Part shown: in pieces, positions 1-8,686 of the stretch
Layout: each line of letters begins with the position of its first letter
Position numbering within the stretch: the stretch's first letter is position 1
From: Deltaproteobacteria bacterium
Lineage (GTDB): Bacteria; Myxococcota_A; UBA9160; JAJDAL01
Assembly: GCA_029261875.1 (NCBI GenBank)
Contig: JAJDAL010000013.1
Location: 41,268-105,267, forward strand
Direction of reading: 5' to 3'
DNA length: 64,000 bases
Translations under genes and position numbers: made by a program
Notes under the pieces: generated by a model
What the model was told of the DNA's origin: nothing
Database searches by the model: none
What the model saw: only the letters and a program-made list of their open reading frames with translations

Positions 1-120
1 GAACTCGAGACCTACGGAATCTACCTCCGCATGCCATGGATGCCGTTTCTCCGGGGCGCCCTGAAACCGATCGCCATCGGCGTTGGGCAATGCGACGGGA
101 TCGCCAACGCGAATTCCTAA
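1..120 (+). CDS. 3' end of an unidentified gene (partial)
   Basis: The first frame is open from the window edge and ends at TAA 118-120, giving the last 39 residues of a protein whose start lies outside the window. The tail is hydrophobic and aromatic (for example MPWMPFLRG) and matches no family I recognise. Its stop overlaps the stop of the opposing SDR gene by 2 bases, a tight convergent arrangement like others in this window. That is the main reason to treat it as a real gene end. No function can be assigned. Confidence 0.45.
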   Translation, partial: ELETYGIYLRMPWMPFLRGALKPIAIGVGQCDGIANANS

Positions 121-893
121 TCCTTCCCGGTCGGCGCGGCGGGCTGGATTTCGATCGTGTCGATCCACACGCCCGCGGGTCGACGCAAGACATCGACCAC
201 TGCCCGGGCCACATCGTCGGCGGAAAGCAGGGCACCCAGCCAGCGCGCGTCGCGCAGGCCGAACTTTCCCCAGTACTTCATCTGCTCACCGATGGCGCCC
301 ATGTCCCAATCCTTTCCGAACTCCGTCCGGGTCGGTCCTACGCGGATCTTTGCCACGCGAATTCCCGACCCTTCGAGTTCCATGGCGAGACCCGTTGCAA
401 AATTCTCGAGTCCCGCCTTGGCGGCACCGTAGAGAACTTGCTGGGGCCGCGGGCGGTGGGTGGCATCGCTGCTGATGAAGACCAGATCGCCGCGGCGGCC
501 GTGTTCCCGCAAGCGTTGAAGCGCGTGCTGCGTCACGAAAATGGGCCCCAGGAAATTCGTTTCGATTTCCTTGCGGATCCAGGCCTCGGAGTATTCCTCC
601 AGGGGCGCGGGCTTCGAGGCGCCCGCGTTGTTGATCACGACCTCCGCGACCCCGAGCGCGCGCTCACATTCCGAGAAGAATTGCGCGATCGAGGCCGAAT
701 CCGTGACGTCGAGGGAATGCGCGAATACCCGGGCCCCCATCCCCCGCACCTCCTCGGCGACGGCTTCCAGCGGCTCCAGGCGTCGGGCGCCGAGCGCGAG
801 ATCGAAGCCGGATCCGCCGAGGGCCCGAGCCAGCGCGGCCCCGATGCCCGCCGAGGCACCGGTCACGAGCGCTACCCGCCGCGAGTCCGTCAC
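117..893 (-). CDS. Short-chain dehydrogenase/reductase (SDR)
   Basis: A classical SDR of 258 residues, expected to be an NAD(P)-dependent alcohol/ketone oxidoreductase in the cytoplasm. The cofactor motif TGASAGIG sits near residue 11, NNAG is in the middle, and the catalytic YGAAK (YxxxK) is preceded by a Ser-containing strand (VFISSD). I start at GTG 893 because GGAGG lies 6 bases upstream and this start places the Rossmann motif at the usual distance from the N terminus; in-frame codons further upstream would add about 29 non-conserved residues. It diverges from the crotonase gene at 980. The substrate cannot be told from sequence. Confidence 0.9.
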   Translation of the reverse strand: MTDSRRVALVTGASAGIGAALARALGGSGFDLALGARRLEPLEAVAEEVRGMGARVFAHSLDVTDSASIAQFFSECERALGVAEVVINNAGASKPAPLEEYSEAWIRKEIETNFLGPIFVTQHALQRLREHGRRGDLVFISSDATHRPRPQQVLYGAAKAGLENFATGLAMELEGSGIRVAKIRVGPTRTEFGKDWDMGAIGEQMKYWGKFGLRDARWLGALLSADDVARAVVDVLRRPAGVWIDTIEIQPAAPTGKD

Positions 894-979
894 GAATTTC
901 CTCCAACCCCCAGGCTCCCGATCTCGGATACCATGGCGGCAGCGGAAATCGCAATCGAAAGCATCGCGGGGGAGCCCCA

Positions 980-1798
980 ATGTCCGACGAGACCTTCATC
1001 GAATACGCCAGCGACGGCCCGGTCGCCAGCGTCACCCTCGACCGTCCCGAGGCCCGCAACGCCCAACATCCTCCCTTTATCGCGCAGTTCGATGCAGCGC
1101 TCCAAAGGGCCGTCGACGACAAAGAAGTGCGCGTCATCGTCGTCAAGGCCAACGGTCCCCATTGGTCCGCGGGCCACGACATCAGCCCCGAGGGCGCAGC
1201 GCATTTCAAAGGCTTGATCGACCCCAAGGATGGCGTGGCCTCGCACTACGCCTGGGAGCAAACCAACTATCTCGAAATCACGCGCCGCTGGCGGGACCTG
1301 CCGAAACCCACCATCGCCGCGGTTCACGGCAAGTGCATCGCCGGTGGACTGATGCTGTGCTGGCCCTGCGATCTGATCGTGGCTTCGGAGGATGCGCTCT
1401 TCAGCGACCCCGTGCTCCGCATGGGAATTCCCGGCGTGGAATACCACGCCCATCCCTGGGAACTCGGCGCACGCAAGGCGAAGGAGTTCCTCTTCACCGG
1501 TGAGTACCTGAGCGCCCAGGAAGCCTGGCGGCTCGGCATGGTGAACCACGTCGTCCCGCGCGAGGAACTCGAAAAGAAGTCCTACGAAATCGCGGGAAAA
1601 ATCGCGAAGATGGACCCCTTCGCGCTGCGGCTCGCCAAGCAGGCCGTCAACCGGACCCTCGACGGCATGGGACAGTGGAGTTCCATGCAAGCGGTCTTCG
1701 ACATGCACCATCTCGCCCACGCGCAGTCGCGAATCGTGAGCGAGGGAGGCGATGCCATCGCCGGTCAATCCATCGCCTCCATGAAGGCTGCGAGCTAA
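980..1798 (+). CDS. Enoyl-CoA hydratase/isomerase (crotonase) family protein
   Basis: 272 residues, the usual length of a single-domain crotonase. It should hydrate, isomerise or hydrolyse an acyl-CoA ester. The N-terminal VTLDRPEARNA motif and the oxyanion-hole segments WSAGHDIS and IAGGLMLCWPCDL are clear. The second catalytic region reads DPVLRMGIPGVEYHAHPWELG, which lacks the Glu pair typical of true hydratases, so an isomerase, hydrolase or other reaction is possible. GGGGAG precedes the ATG. The CoA-transferase gene follows 31 bp later on the same strand, so the two likely act on the same CoA ester. Confidence 0.9.
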   Translation: MSDETFIEYASDGPVASVTLDRPEARNAQHPPFIAQFDAALQRAVDDKEVRVIVVKANGPHWSAGHDISPEGAAHFKGLIDPKDGVASHYAWEQTNYLEITRRWRDLPKPTIAAVHGKCIAGGLMLCWPCDLIVASEDALFSDPVLRMGIPGVEYHAHPWELGARKAKEFLFTGEYLSAQEAWRLGMVNHVVPREELEKKSYEIAGKIAKMDPFALRLAKQAVNRTLDGMGQWSSMQAVFDMHHLAHAQSRIVSEGGDAIAGQSIASMKAAS

Positions 1799-1829
1799 CC
1801 CGACGAACGCCAAGCAGGGAGAAGCAAGA

Positions 1830-3050
1830 ATGTCCGATGTGATGCAGGGAATCCGCGTCCTCGAAGTCGCGGAACACACCTTCGTGCCCGCCGCCTCCGC
1901 CATCCTGGCGGACTGGGGCGCGGACGTCATCAAGATCGAGCACGCCGAGCGGGGCGATGCCATGCGGGGTCTCGGCCGTACGGGTGTGATGGATCTTTCC
2001 CAGGGCGTCCATGTTCTGAACGAACATTCGAATCGCGGCAAGCGCTCCCTCGGTCTCGACCTCACCCACCCCGAAGGTCTCGAAGTCCTCTACGCCCTCG
2101 TCCGCGAGAGCGACGTGTTTCTCACCAACAAACTTCCGGGAACGTTGGAGCGCTTGAAGATCGACGTCGACGCCATCCGTGCCCACAATCCGAAGATCAT
2201 CTACGTGCGCGGAACCTCTTTCGGTGCCCGGGGACCGGACAAAGACAAGGGCGGCTACGACATGACGGGCTTCTGGTGTCGCGCGGGCAGTGCCGCAAGT
2301 GTTTCGCCGCGCGACCTGCCCGGCGTACTCCCGCAACCCGGCCCCGCCTACGGCGATTCCATGGGCGGGATGACGATTGCCGGTGGGATCTCGGCCGCGC
2401 TCTTCAAACGCGAACGAACCGGAGAACCCTCCATCGTCGACGTGTCGCTGCTCTCCATGGGGGCCTGGGCGATGTCGTCGGCGATTGCGCTTTCGCTGCA
2501 GATGAAGCGCCCCTGGAGCACCCCCATGCCCGGCGGCAGCGGCTCCTTCAACCCCCTCGTGGGAATGTACGAGACCGCGGACGAACGCTACGTGTGTCTC
2601 GTCATGTTGCAGGCGAACCAATATTGGAAGGATTTCTGCGAACACCTCGATCGTCCGGAGCTCGCCACGGATCCGCGCTTCGAAGACGCGGAGAAACTTT
2701 CCGCCAACGCGAGCGATGCCGTCGGAATTCTCACGGACGTATTCAAGACGAAGACCCTCGCCCAATGGACCGAGCGATTCCAAACCCTGAAAGGTCAATG
2801 GGCCCCCATTCAAAACACCCTCGAAGTCGTCGAGGACCCGCAGATGCGCGCCAACGGCTACATGGCGAAAGCCACCACTGCCGAAGGCACGGACTTCGAA
2901 CTCGTGGCCAGCCCCGTGCAATTCGACGAACGCCCGATGGCAACCAAGCGCGCCCCGGAGTTCAACGAGCACGGGGACCAGATCCTCGAAGATCTGGGCT
3001 ACGACATGGATCGCATTCTCGCGCTCAAGGTCGCCGGCACCGTCGCCTAG
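1830..3050 (+). CDS. CoA-transferase family III (CaiB/BaiF type)
   Basis: 406 residues, full length for the family. These enzymes move CoA between carboxylic acids through an aspartyl-CoA intermediate. The N terminus reads MQGIRVLEVAEHTFVPAASAILADWGADVIKIE, close to the family pattern, except that the usual AGP before the Asp-bearing domain is replaced by VPA. NKLPGTLERLKID, YVRGTSFGARGP and the GGMTIAGGISAAL segment are also typical. GGGAGAAG lies upstream of the ATG. It forms a two-gene unit with the crotonase, and its stop overlaps that of the opposing amidohydrolase gene by 4 bases. The acid substrate is unknown. Confidence 0.9.
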   Translation: MSDVMQGIRVLEVAEHTFVPAASAILADWGADVIKIEHAERGDAMRGLGRTGVMDLSQGVHVLNEHSNRGKRSLGLDLTHPEGLEVLYALVRESDVFLTNKLPGTLERLKIDVDAIRAHNPKIIYVRGTSFGARGPDKDKGGYDMTGFWCRAGSAASVSPRDLPGVLPQPGPAYGDSMGGMTIAGGISAALFKRERTGEPSIVDVSLLSMGAWAMSSAIALSLQMKRPWSTPMPGGSGSFNPLVGMYETADERYVCLVMLQANQYWKDFCEHLDRPELATDPRFEDAEKLSANASDAVGILTDVFKTKTLAQWTERFQTLKGQWAPIQNTLEVVEDPQMRANGYMAKATTAEGTDFELVASPVQFDERPMATKRAPEFNEHGDQILEDLGYDMDRILALKVAGTVA

Positions 3051-4459
3051 GCGCCGTCCGTCTCGAAGGTCTGCCTCCCCGCGCAGAAGGTGGCGCGCAC
3101 CATTTCGCTCCGGAGCACGCTTCTCGCCTGGCCCCAGGGTCGATCGAGCAAGCAGACATCGGCCGCGGACCCGACACGAAGCTGTCGGTTGGGAAATCCC
3201 GGGGTCTCGGAATCCGCGGTGAAGAGCGACAACGCTTGCTCGGGGGAGATGCACTCTTCCCGCCCGAGCACGAATCCGCTTTCGGTCGTGCGAAGCGTGG
3301 CGGCGCGCATGGCGCGCCAGGGATCCGGGTGACCGAACGGCGCATCGCTTCCGGCCGCGAGCGAGAGTCCCGCGCGCAACCATCCCGCGCAACGATACAG
3401 CCAAGGTAGATCGGCAGAATCCACGTCCTCTCGGTAGGTATCACCGCGCTCCGCGATGAAGTGCGGTTGCGTTACGACCGAAACCGCGAGTTCTTTCAAC
3501 AGCGCAACGAGGTCCGGCGGTGCCACCGCGGCGTGTTCGATGCGGTCACCGGGGAGCGGCCCCACATCCATCAGTGCCGTTGCGGCCAGGACGAGTTCCG
3601 CGCGCGTGACGCAATGCACCGCGATACGGCGCCCACGACCATGGGCGTCACGCATGCTTTCTCCAAGGTCTTCGAGCTTCGGAAGCGCGTGATCGCGGAG
3701 GTAGATCTTGACGGGGCCGACCCGGATTCGCGGGTGATCGATGGTCGGTAACTCCGCGTTTCCCATGATCACCGCGCGCTGACGCAATGCGCCGCCATCG
3801 ATTGCGGCCACGAACGCGTCGAGGCATGCGCGATCGTTGTCCACGCTGGCGTCCGTCACCCCAGTCACGCCGAACGCTGCGAGTTCTCGACCGACGGCGG
3901 TGAGATCGGGAAATGCACTCGATGACACCTGACTGCGGAGCCAGGTGTCGAGTCCAAACAGACGACCGGTCGCCTTCCCGTTCGCGTCGCGTTCGATGCC
4001 CGGAACGTCTACTCCCCGGTCGAGGCCAAGCTGCCCGACCGCCGCGGAATTGAGAATCCAGAGTCCACCGCTGCGGTGCTGAACGCGAACGGGATTCGCG
4101 ACCGGCATCGCGTCCAGCGCCCGTCGGTCCAGGGGACCCGCCACGGATTCACAATATCCCACGCCGCGAATCCAGGATCCTCCGTTCGCCCGCGCCGCTC
4201 CCGCGGTAATGGCGCGTTCGAGCGCTGTGCGGTCGGAAACCGCGGGCGGGCCGCACGGGGCCGAAGCGCGCGCTGCGGCCAGGGAGAAGAGATGCAGGTG
4301 GTGATCGTGGAGTCCCGGAAGCAAGGCTCCCCCGTCGGCATTCAGCACGAATTCGCCGTTGTCCGCGGCGAGCGTCTCATCCATCTCGGACAGCTGCCCG
4401 TCGCGGATTCGAACGTCGCGCTCTCCCAATCCATAGACTTCGGCGCGGCGAATCAGCAC
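3047..4459 (-). CDS. Amidohydrolase family protein (YtcJ/amidohydrolase_3 type)
   Basis: 470 residues. Predicted metal-dependent hydrolase with a composite N-terminal beta-sandwich and a TIM barrel. The metal ligands HDHHLH near residue 53, the lone His of AVHCVTR, the DRIEHAAV segment and SDAPFGHPDPW near the C terminus follow the amidohydrolase_3 order. The start is GTG 4459, inside the last codons of the upstream CoA-transferase gene (7-base overlap), so the two are co-transcribed. It probably hydrolyses an amide, imide or ester related to the CoA-transferase substrate; the exact substrate is unknown. Confidence 0.85.
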   Translation of the reverse strand: MLIRRAEVYGLGERDVRIRDGQLSEMDETLAADNGEFVLNADGGALLPGLHDHHLHLFSLAAARASAPCGPPAVSDRTALERAITAGAARANGGSWIRGVGYCESVAGPLDRRALDAMPVANPVRVQHRSGGLWILNSAAVGQLGLDRGVDVPGIERDANGKATGRLFGLDTWLRSQVSSSAFPDLTAVGRELAAFGVTGVTDASVDNDRACLDAFVAAIDGGALRQRAVIMGNAELPTIDHPRIRVGPVKIYLRDHALPKLEDLGESMRDAHGRGRRIAVHCVTRAELVLAATALMDVGPLPGDRIEHAAVAPPDLVALLKELAVSVVTQPHFIAERGDTYREDVDSADLPWLYRCAGWLRAGLSLAAGSDAPFGHPDPWRAMRAATLRTTESGFVLGREECISPEQALSLFTADSETPGFPNRQLRVGSAADVCLLDRPWGQARSVLRSEMVRATFCAGRQTFETDGA

Positions 4460-5742
4460 GGGATCCCGAATTCCCGGAGAACCGTTTGCGTATCCGCTCC
4501 GAGTTCCGGAGCGGCTTGGCCGACCGCGCGCTGACGCGGTGGCAAGACGCTTTGGCGTTCACCCGCCGCGTGCACCTCCCAACCCGCTGGGGTCGCCACG
4601 ACCTGGGCTGCGGGCTCATCCGGCTCGATGCCCCGAACATGGGCGGCGACATCGCACAACGCGACGTCGATCAAGCGCCCTCCCCCACTCGCGTAGGAGG
4701 TCAAGGCCGCGAGTGTCGCGTGCAGCCCCGCCAAGGGATCCGCAATCGCATCGCCGCAGAAGAACGGCGCCGCGCCGGGAACTTCGGGCGGAATCACCAG
4801 GCCCCCGGCCGCCGCTGCATCGTCCCCGAAGGCGACCCAATTCCCCGGGTCACCGCGACGCCCGTAGCCGGTGATGCTCAACCAGGTGAGGCCGGGAGAC
4901 TGTTCGATCATCGCGTGCGCCTCGATGCCGAGTTGCTCGAGGGCCCGCGGCCGCGCGCTCTCGATCACGATATCCGCGCGCCGGATCAGCGTCGCGAGCG
5001 CCAACCGCCCCGGCTCGGTTTCGAAGTCGAGCGCGACGCTTTGTTTGTTGGCGTTCAACAGATCGAAGAAACGCGCGGAACCCGCACGCGCGCCGTCGGG
5101 ACGCCCCACACTCTCGACCTTGATCACCCGGGCCCCCGACAACGCCAACAGGTTTCCGCACAGCGGACCGGCCCAAAGCGCCGAAAGGTCGACCACCAAC
5201 CAATCGCCGAAGGGGCGCGTCGACACCGGGCGACCGCGGGCGACTTCCCGGAACCAGGGTCGCGGGGCCGGATTCTCTGCGATGGGCGCGACCGCGAGTC
5301 CCAACATCCGCGCGCGTTCGACCACGACGGATACCGGTTGTGCGGCCACGCGCTGCGCGACGAATGCCCAGTTCGCGGTTTCTCCCGCTGCGCCCAACCA
5401 GGCGTCCAGGGACGCCCAGTCTTCGGGGCGCGGGAGATTGACGACGATCCATCCATCCGCTGCGGGCAACAGTTGTGCGGAACCGCCCGCCGAAACCGCG
5501 CCGCGGCGCGTGAATCCCGTGGCGGCCGCGCGTTCGCCGAGCAACGCGGCCGGATCCAGATCCTCGGCGAGTCGTACCGGCGCGAGCTGACGGATGGCTT
5601 GGAGTACGGTCGCGGCTGCCAGCGCGGGAGCTCCCGGTGCCAAACACGGAGGACCGTCGGCGGAACCCGAAAGCGCCATGGCACCGGAGCGCGCCCAGTC
5701 GAGTGCCGGGTGGCGACGAGATATCGAGGAGTGGAAACGCAT
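4453..5742 (-). CDS. CoA-transferase family III with rearranged domain order
   Basis: 429 residues from ATG 5742, which is preceded by GGAGAG; an in-frame start at 5814 would run into the divergent gene and is less likely. The CaiB N-terminal signature (WLVVDLSALWAGPLCGNLLA, then GARVIKVESVGRPDGAR) does not begin until about residue 160. Before it lies a segment resembling the small and C-terminal CaiB region: a DGWIVVNLPRPEDWASL stretch and a region ending GLAVAPIAE. The protein therefore looks circularly permuted relative to the full-length enzyme at 1830. The segment LTWLSITGYGRRGDPGNW is the normal family motif. Coupled to the amidohydrolase gene downstream. Confidence 0.8.
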   Translation of the reverse strand: MRFHSSISRRHPALDWARSGAMALSGSADGPPCLAPGAPALAAATVLQAIRQLAPVRLAEDLDPAALLGERAAATGFTRRGAVSAGGSAQLLPAADGWIVVNLPRPEDWASLDAWLGAAGETANWAFVAQRVAAQPVSVVVERARMLGLAVAPIAENPAPRPWFREVARGRPVSTRPFGDWLVVDLSALWAGPLCGNLLALSGARVIKVESVGRPDGARAGSARFFDLLNANKQSVALDFETEPGRLALATLIRRADIVIESARPRALEQLGIEAHAMIEQSPGLTWLSITGYGRRGDPGNWVAFGDDAAAAGGLVIPPEVPGAAPFFCGDAIADPLAGLHATLAALTSYASGGGRLIDVALCDVAAHVRGIEPDEPAAQVVATPAGWEVHAAGERQSVLPPRQRAVGQAAPELGADTQTVLREFGIPC

Positions 5743-5807
5743 AGGTGGGGCGCTCTCCGGCGAGCTATCCGCGGGAATGATACCGTAGGCGAGGGAGTTT
5801 CTCGCGA

Positions 5808-6119
5808 ATGGCAAAACTCGAGGCCGGCCAACGCTGGCGCAGCAGCGTGTGCGAAACCGAGGTGATCGTCATCACCGCCGGCGACGCGGAAATCACATTG
5901 ACGTGCGGTGGTGCCCCGATGATCGATGCGGCTGAGGGCGTCGCCACCGGCGGAGCCGTCTCCACCGACGCCGCCCAGGGGACCCAACTCGGCAAGCGCT
6001 ACGTCGACGCCGCCGGTAGCGCGGAGCTGCTGTGTACCAAGCCCGGTGAGGGATCCCTCGCCATCGACGGAGCGCCCCTGCAGCTGAAGGGCGCGAAGCC
6101 GCTTCCCTCCTCCGACTGA
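5808..6119 (+). CDS. Conserved small hypothetical protein
   Basis: 103 residues from ATG 5808 with GAGGGAG 10 bases upstream. It has no signal peptide or membrane segment and contains three Cys (in SSVCETE, LTCGGAP and LLCTKP), a pattern that could bind a metal, though this is inference. It begins 65 bp from the divergent CoA-transferase gene and ends 12 bp before the acyl-CoA ligase gene. I have the impression that similar small proteins occur beside acyl-CoA ligases in actinobacterial catabolic loci, but I cannot verify it here. No function is assigned. Confidence 0.75.
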   Translation: MAKLEAGQRWRSSVCETEVIVITAGDAEITLTCGGAPMIDAAEGVATGGAVSTDAAQGTQLGKRYVDAAGSAELLCTKPGEGSLAIDGAPLQLKGAKPLPSSD

Positions 6120-6131
6120 CCGGGAACCGCT

Positions 6132-7637
6132 GTGAATTTGATGATGCTTCTCGAAATGGCCGCCTCTGGACATGGCGACCGCGTGGCCATTTCCTGCGGC
6201 GGGAATTCCCTGACCTGCGCGGAACTCTACGCCGCCGCCGGACGCAACGCGCTTCGGGTTTCCGAGGGCAACGCTTCGCGCGTGGCATTTCTGGACGTGA
6301 GTGGTCCGGCGTTTCCCATCGCTTTGTTCTCTGCAGCCTGGGCGGGGATCCCCTTCGCACCGCTCAACTACCGACTCACGGGCGGCGAGCTCGATCGACT
6401 CCTGGCCGCCGTGGCGCCCTGCTTCCTCGTCACCGATGAAGCGCGCGCGAGCGCGATTTCCGAACGTCCCGAACTCGATGCCATCTCCGCTCGCGCGTTC
6501 TTCGCCGCGGGTCAATCCGGTCCCCAGCGCGAAACGCCGTGGAACATGGACTCGGAGGAGATCGCGGTCCTGCTCTTCACCAGCGGCACCACGGGTCCCC
6601 CCAAAGCCGCGGTCCTACGCCACAAACATCTCGTCTCCTACATCCTGAGTACGGTGGAGTTCGGTGTCGCGGAAGCTTCCGACGCGGCGCTGGTGAGCGT
6701 TCCGCCTTATCACGTGGCGGGTGTCGCGTCGATCTTGAGTTCCATCTACGCGGGAAGGCGCATCGTACAGCTCCCCAATTTCAGCGCCGAGGCTTGGCTC
6801 GCGCTGGCGCAAAAGGAACGCATCACCCACGCGTTCGTGGTCCCCACCATGCTCGCGCGCATCGTCGAGCGACTCGAAGAAGCTGCCGCGTGCGATCTTT
6901 CCCCACTCCGTTCGCTCTCGTATGGCGGCGGCAAGATGCCCCAATCGGTGATCGAGCGTGCAATGGAGCGCTTGCCCCATACGGATTTTACGAACGCCTA
7001 CGGATTGACAGAAACCAGCTCGACCCTATCGCTACTCAGTCCCGACGATCACCGGAACGCTTTCGCGAACTCCGACCCAGCGGTGCGGCGCCGCCTCGCG
7101 TCCGTGGGGCGACCGATCCCGGGGATCGAGATCGAGATTCGCGACGAAGCGGGCCGGCCCCTCGCCGCCGGGGAACGCGGCGAGATCACCGTACGCGGCG
7201 AGCAGGTGTCCGGTGAATACCTCGGACACGACCGCAGAACCGGCGAGCAGGGATGGTTCCCCACGCGCGATGGGGGCTTCCTCGACGAAGACGGTTACTT
7301 GTTCGTCGATGGACGCATCGACGACATCATCGTTCGCGGCGGCGAGAACCTTTCGCCCGGGGAAATCGAAGACGTGCTCCTGGCCCACGCGGCCGTGGCG
7401 GATTGCGCGGTGGTGGGCCTTCCCGACGAACAATGGGGTGAAGCGGTCGCCGCCGTCATCGTGCTTCGCGAGCATGGGGACGCGAGTCCCGAGCTGCTGC
7501 AAGATTGGGTACGCGAACACTTGCGTTCGTCTCGCACGCCCGAGCGCATCGAATTCCGCCGGGAGCTTCCCTACAACGAAACCGGAAAACTATTGCGCCG
7601 ACAGGTGCGCGCGCTCCTCCGGGGCGAAACCGAATGA
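6132..7637 (+). CDS. AMP-dependent acyl-CoA synthetase/ligase
   Basis: 501 residues from GTG 6132. It activates a carboxylic acid to acyl-AMP and then acyl-CoA. The P-loop-like FTSGTTGPPKAAV motif, the AYGLTETSS motif, the hinge GRIDDIIVRGGENLSPGEIED and the C-terminal NETGKLLRR with its catalytic Lys are all present, so the enzyme should be active. The N-terminal subdomain is slightly short. The stop overlaps the next start in an ATGA, coupling it to a crotonase-family protein and implying sequential steps on the same acid. Substrate class (fatty, aromatic or terpenoid acid) is not resolvable. Confidence 0.92.
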   Translation: MNLMMLLEMAASGHGDRVAISCGGNSLTCAELYAAAGRNALRVSEGNASRVAFLDVSGPAFPIALFSAAWAGIPFAPLNYRLTGGELDRLLAAVAPCFLVTDEARASAISERPELDAISARAFFAAGQSGPQRETPWNMDSEEIAVLLFTSGTTGPPKAAVLRHKHLVSYILSTVEFGVAEASDAALVSVPPYHVAGVASILSSIYAGRRIVQLPNFSAEAWLALAQKERITHAFVVPTMLARIVERLEEAAACDLSPLRSLSYGGGKMPQSVIERAMERLPHTDFTNAYGLTETSSTLSLLSPDDHRNAFANSDPAVRRRLASVGRPIPGIEIEIRDEAGRPLAAGERGEITVRGEQVSGEYLGHDRRTGEQGWFPTRDGGFLDEDGYLFVDGRIDDIIVRGGENLSPGEIEDVLLAHAAVADCAVVGLPDEQWGEAVAAVIVLREHGDASPELLQDWVREHLRSSRTPERIEFRRELPYNETGKLLRRQVRALLRGETE

Positions 7638-8650
7638 CAGACGACCTCCTGCCGGTGGCCGAAGCCCTCGAACGGCTGATGGCACCGACGGTTTTCGAAG
7701 CCTTTTCGTTCCTCACGGGCGCACCGCTTTTCATCGTGGATCTCCGCGCCCCCGACCCTCCGAGTCCCCCAACGCTGAAGGCCGCCGTCCAGCGTTTGAG
7801 ACAACTCCCCTGTCCGACGATTGGCGTGGGCGCCGCACAGGGTGCCACCGCGCAAGAACTGGCTCCCCACTTCGACGTGCATCTCGCATCCGACGCGGAG
7901 CTGGACCGGCTGCGCGATGGCGTCGCGCAGCACCCCCAGGCCGCCACCGCTCTCGTCCAATTGCTGCGTCTGGGGGAGCGCCTCGATTTGCAATCGGGCC
8001 TGATCGCCGAGTCGTTCGCCTACGCGATGCTCCAAGCGGGGCCCGAGTTCGCGCACTGGCTCGCGACACGTTCCGCGGGAAAACGCCCCAAGGCCTACGC
8101 GAACCCTCCGGTCGCGATCCAACGCGAAGGGGGCCGCCTCGAGATCCGCCTGGATCGACCCGAAAACCGCAATGCCTTCTCCGCCGCCATGCGCGACGCC
8201 CTGATCGACGCCCTGCAGCTCGCCCAGGCCGACGCCTCGCTGACGGAAATCGTGTTGGCGGGGAACGGTCCGGATTTCTGCAGCGGCGGTGATCTCACGG
8301 AATTCGGAACGCTTTCGGATCCCGTCCACGCCCATGGCATTCGATCGACGCGCAGTGTGGGACGTGTGCTCGCGGAATTGTCCGACCGGCTCCGCGTCGA
8401 AGTTCACGGCGCCTGCGTGGGTGCGGGGATCGAGCTCCCGGCGTTTGCCGCGCACGTCACCTGCCGCGAAGGCACGACCTTTGCTCTGCCGGAATTGCAG
8501 ATGGGTTTAATTCCCGGTGCGGGCGGAACGGCGAGCCTTCCCCGACGCATCGGTCGACAGCGTACGGCCTGGTGGGCACTGACGGGAGTGGGGATCGACG
8601 CAGCGACGGCGCTCGACTGGGGCTTGGTGGACGAGATCGTTCCCGACTAG
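7634..8650 (+). CDS. Crotonase-family protein with extra N-terminal domain
   Basis: 338 residues from ATG 7634, which overlaps the ligase stop (ATGA). The crotonase core begins only near residue 160 (LEIRLDRPENRNAFSA) and carries both oxyanion-hole segments (NGPDFCSGGDLTEFG and HGACVGAGIELPAFAA), then PELQMGLIPGAGGTASLPRRIGR, where a Glu of the family catalytic pair is kept. The first 155 residues contain PTIGVGAAQGATAQEL and HFDVHLASDAELDRL, which faintly echo a degenerate crotonase half, so this may be a decayed tandem domain. The C terminus is shorter than usual, ending soon after the DWGLVDEIV motif. Confidence 0.85.
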   Translation: MTDDLLPVAEALERLMAPTVFEAFSFLTGAPLFIVDLRAPDPPSPPTLKAAVQRLRQLPCPTIGVGAAQGATAQELAPHFDVHLASDAELDRLRDGVAQHPQAATALVQLLRLGERLDLQSGLIAESFAYAMLQAGPEFAHWLATRSAGKRPKAYANPPVAIQREGGRLEIRLDRPENRNAFSAAMRDALIDALQLAQADASLTEIVLAGNGPDFCSGGDLTEFGTLSDPVHAHGIRSTRSVGRVLAELSDRLRVEVHGACVGAGIELPAFAAHVTCREGTTFALPELQMGLIPGAGGTASLPRRIGRQRTAWWALTGVGIDAATALDWGLVDEIVPD

Positions 8651-8666
8651 AAACGCTGCGTCCCTT

Positions 8667-8686
8667 CGCCTCCGCTAGCGGAGGCG
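8667..8686. repeat. Perfect 20-bp palindrome at a convergent gene junction
   Basis: The 20 bases are fully self-complementary around the central CTAG and include the stop codon of the minus-strand flavoprotein gene (8675-8677). It lies just after the plus-strand crotonase stop at 8650. No T-run follows on either strand, so it is not a canonical intrinsic terminator, but it could act as a bidirectional hairpin between the converging genes. Confidence 0.5.

Noticed and set aside
36..1217. A 393-residue plus-strand frame over the SDR and crotonase genes
   Set aside because: It overlaps both real genes out of frame or on the other strand and has shadow composition.
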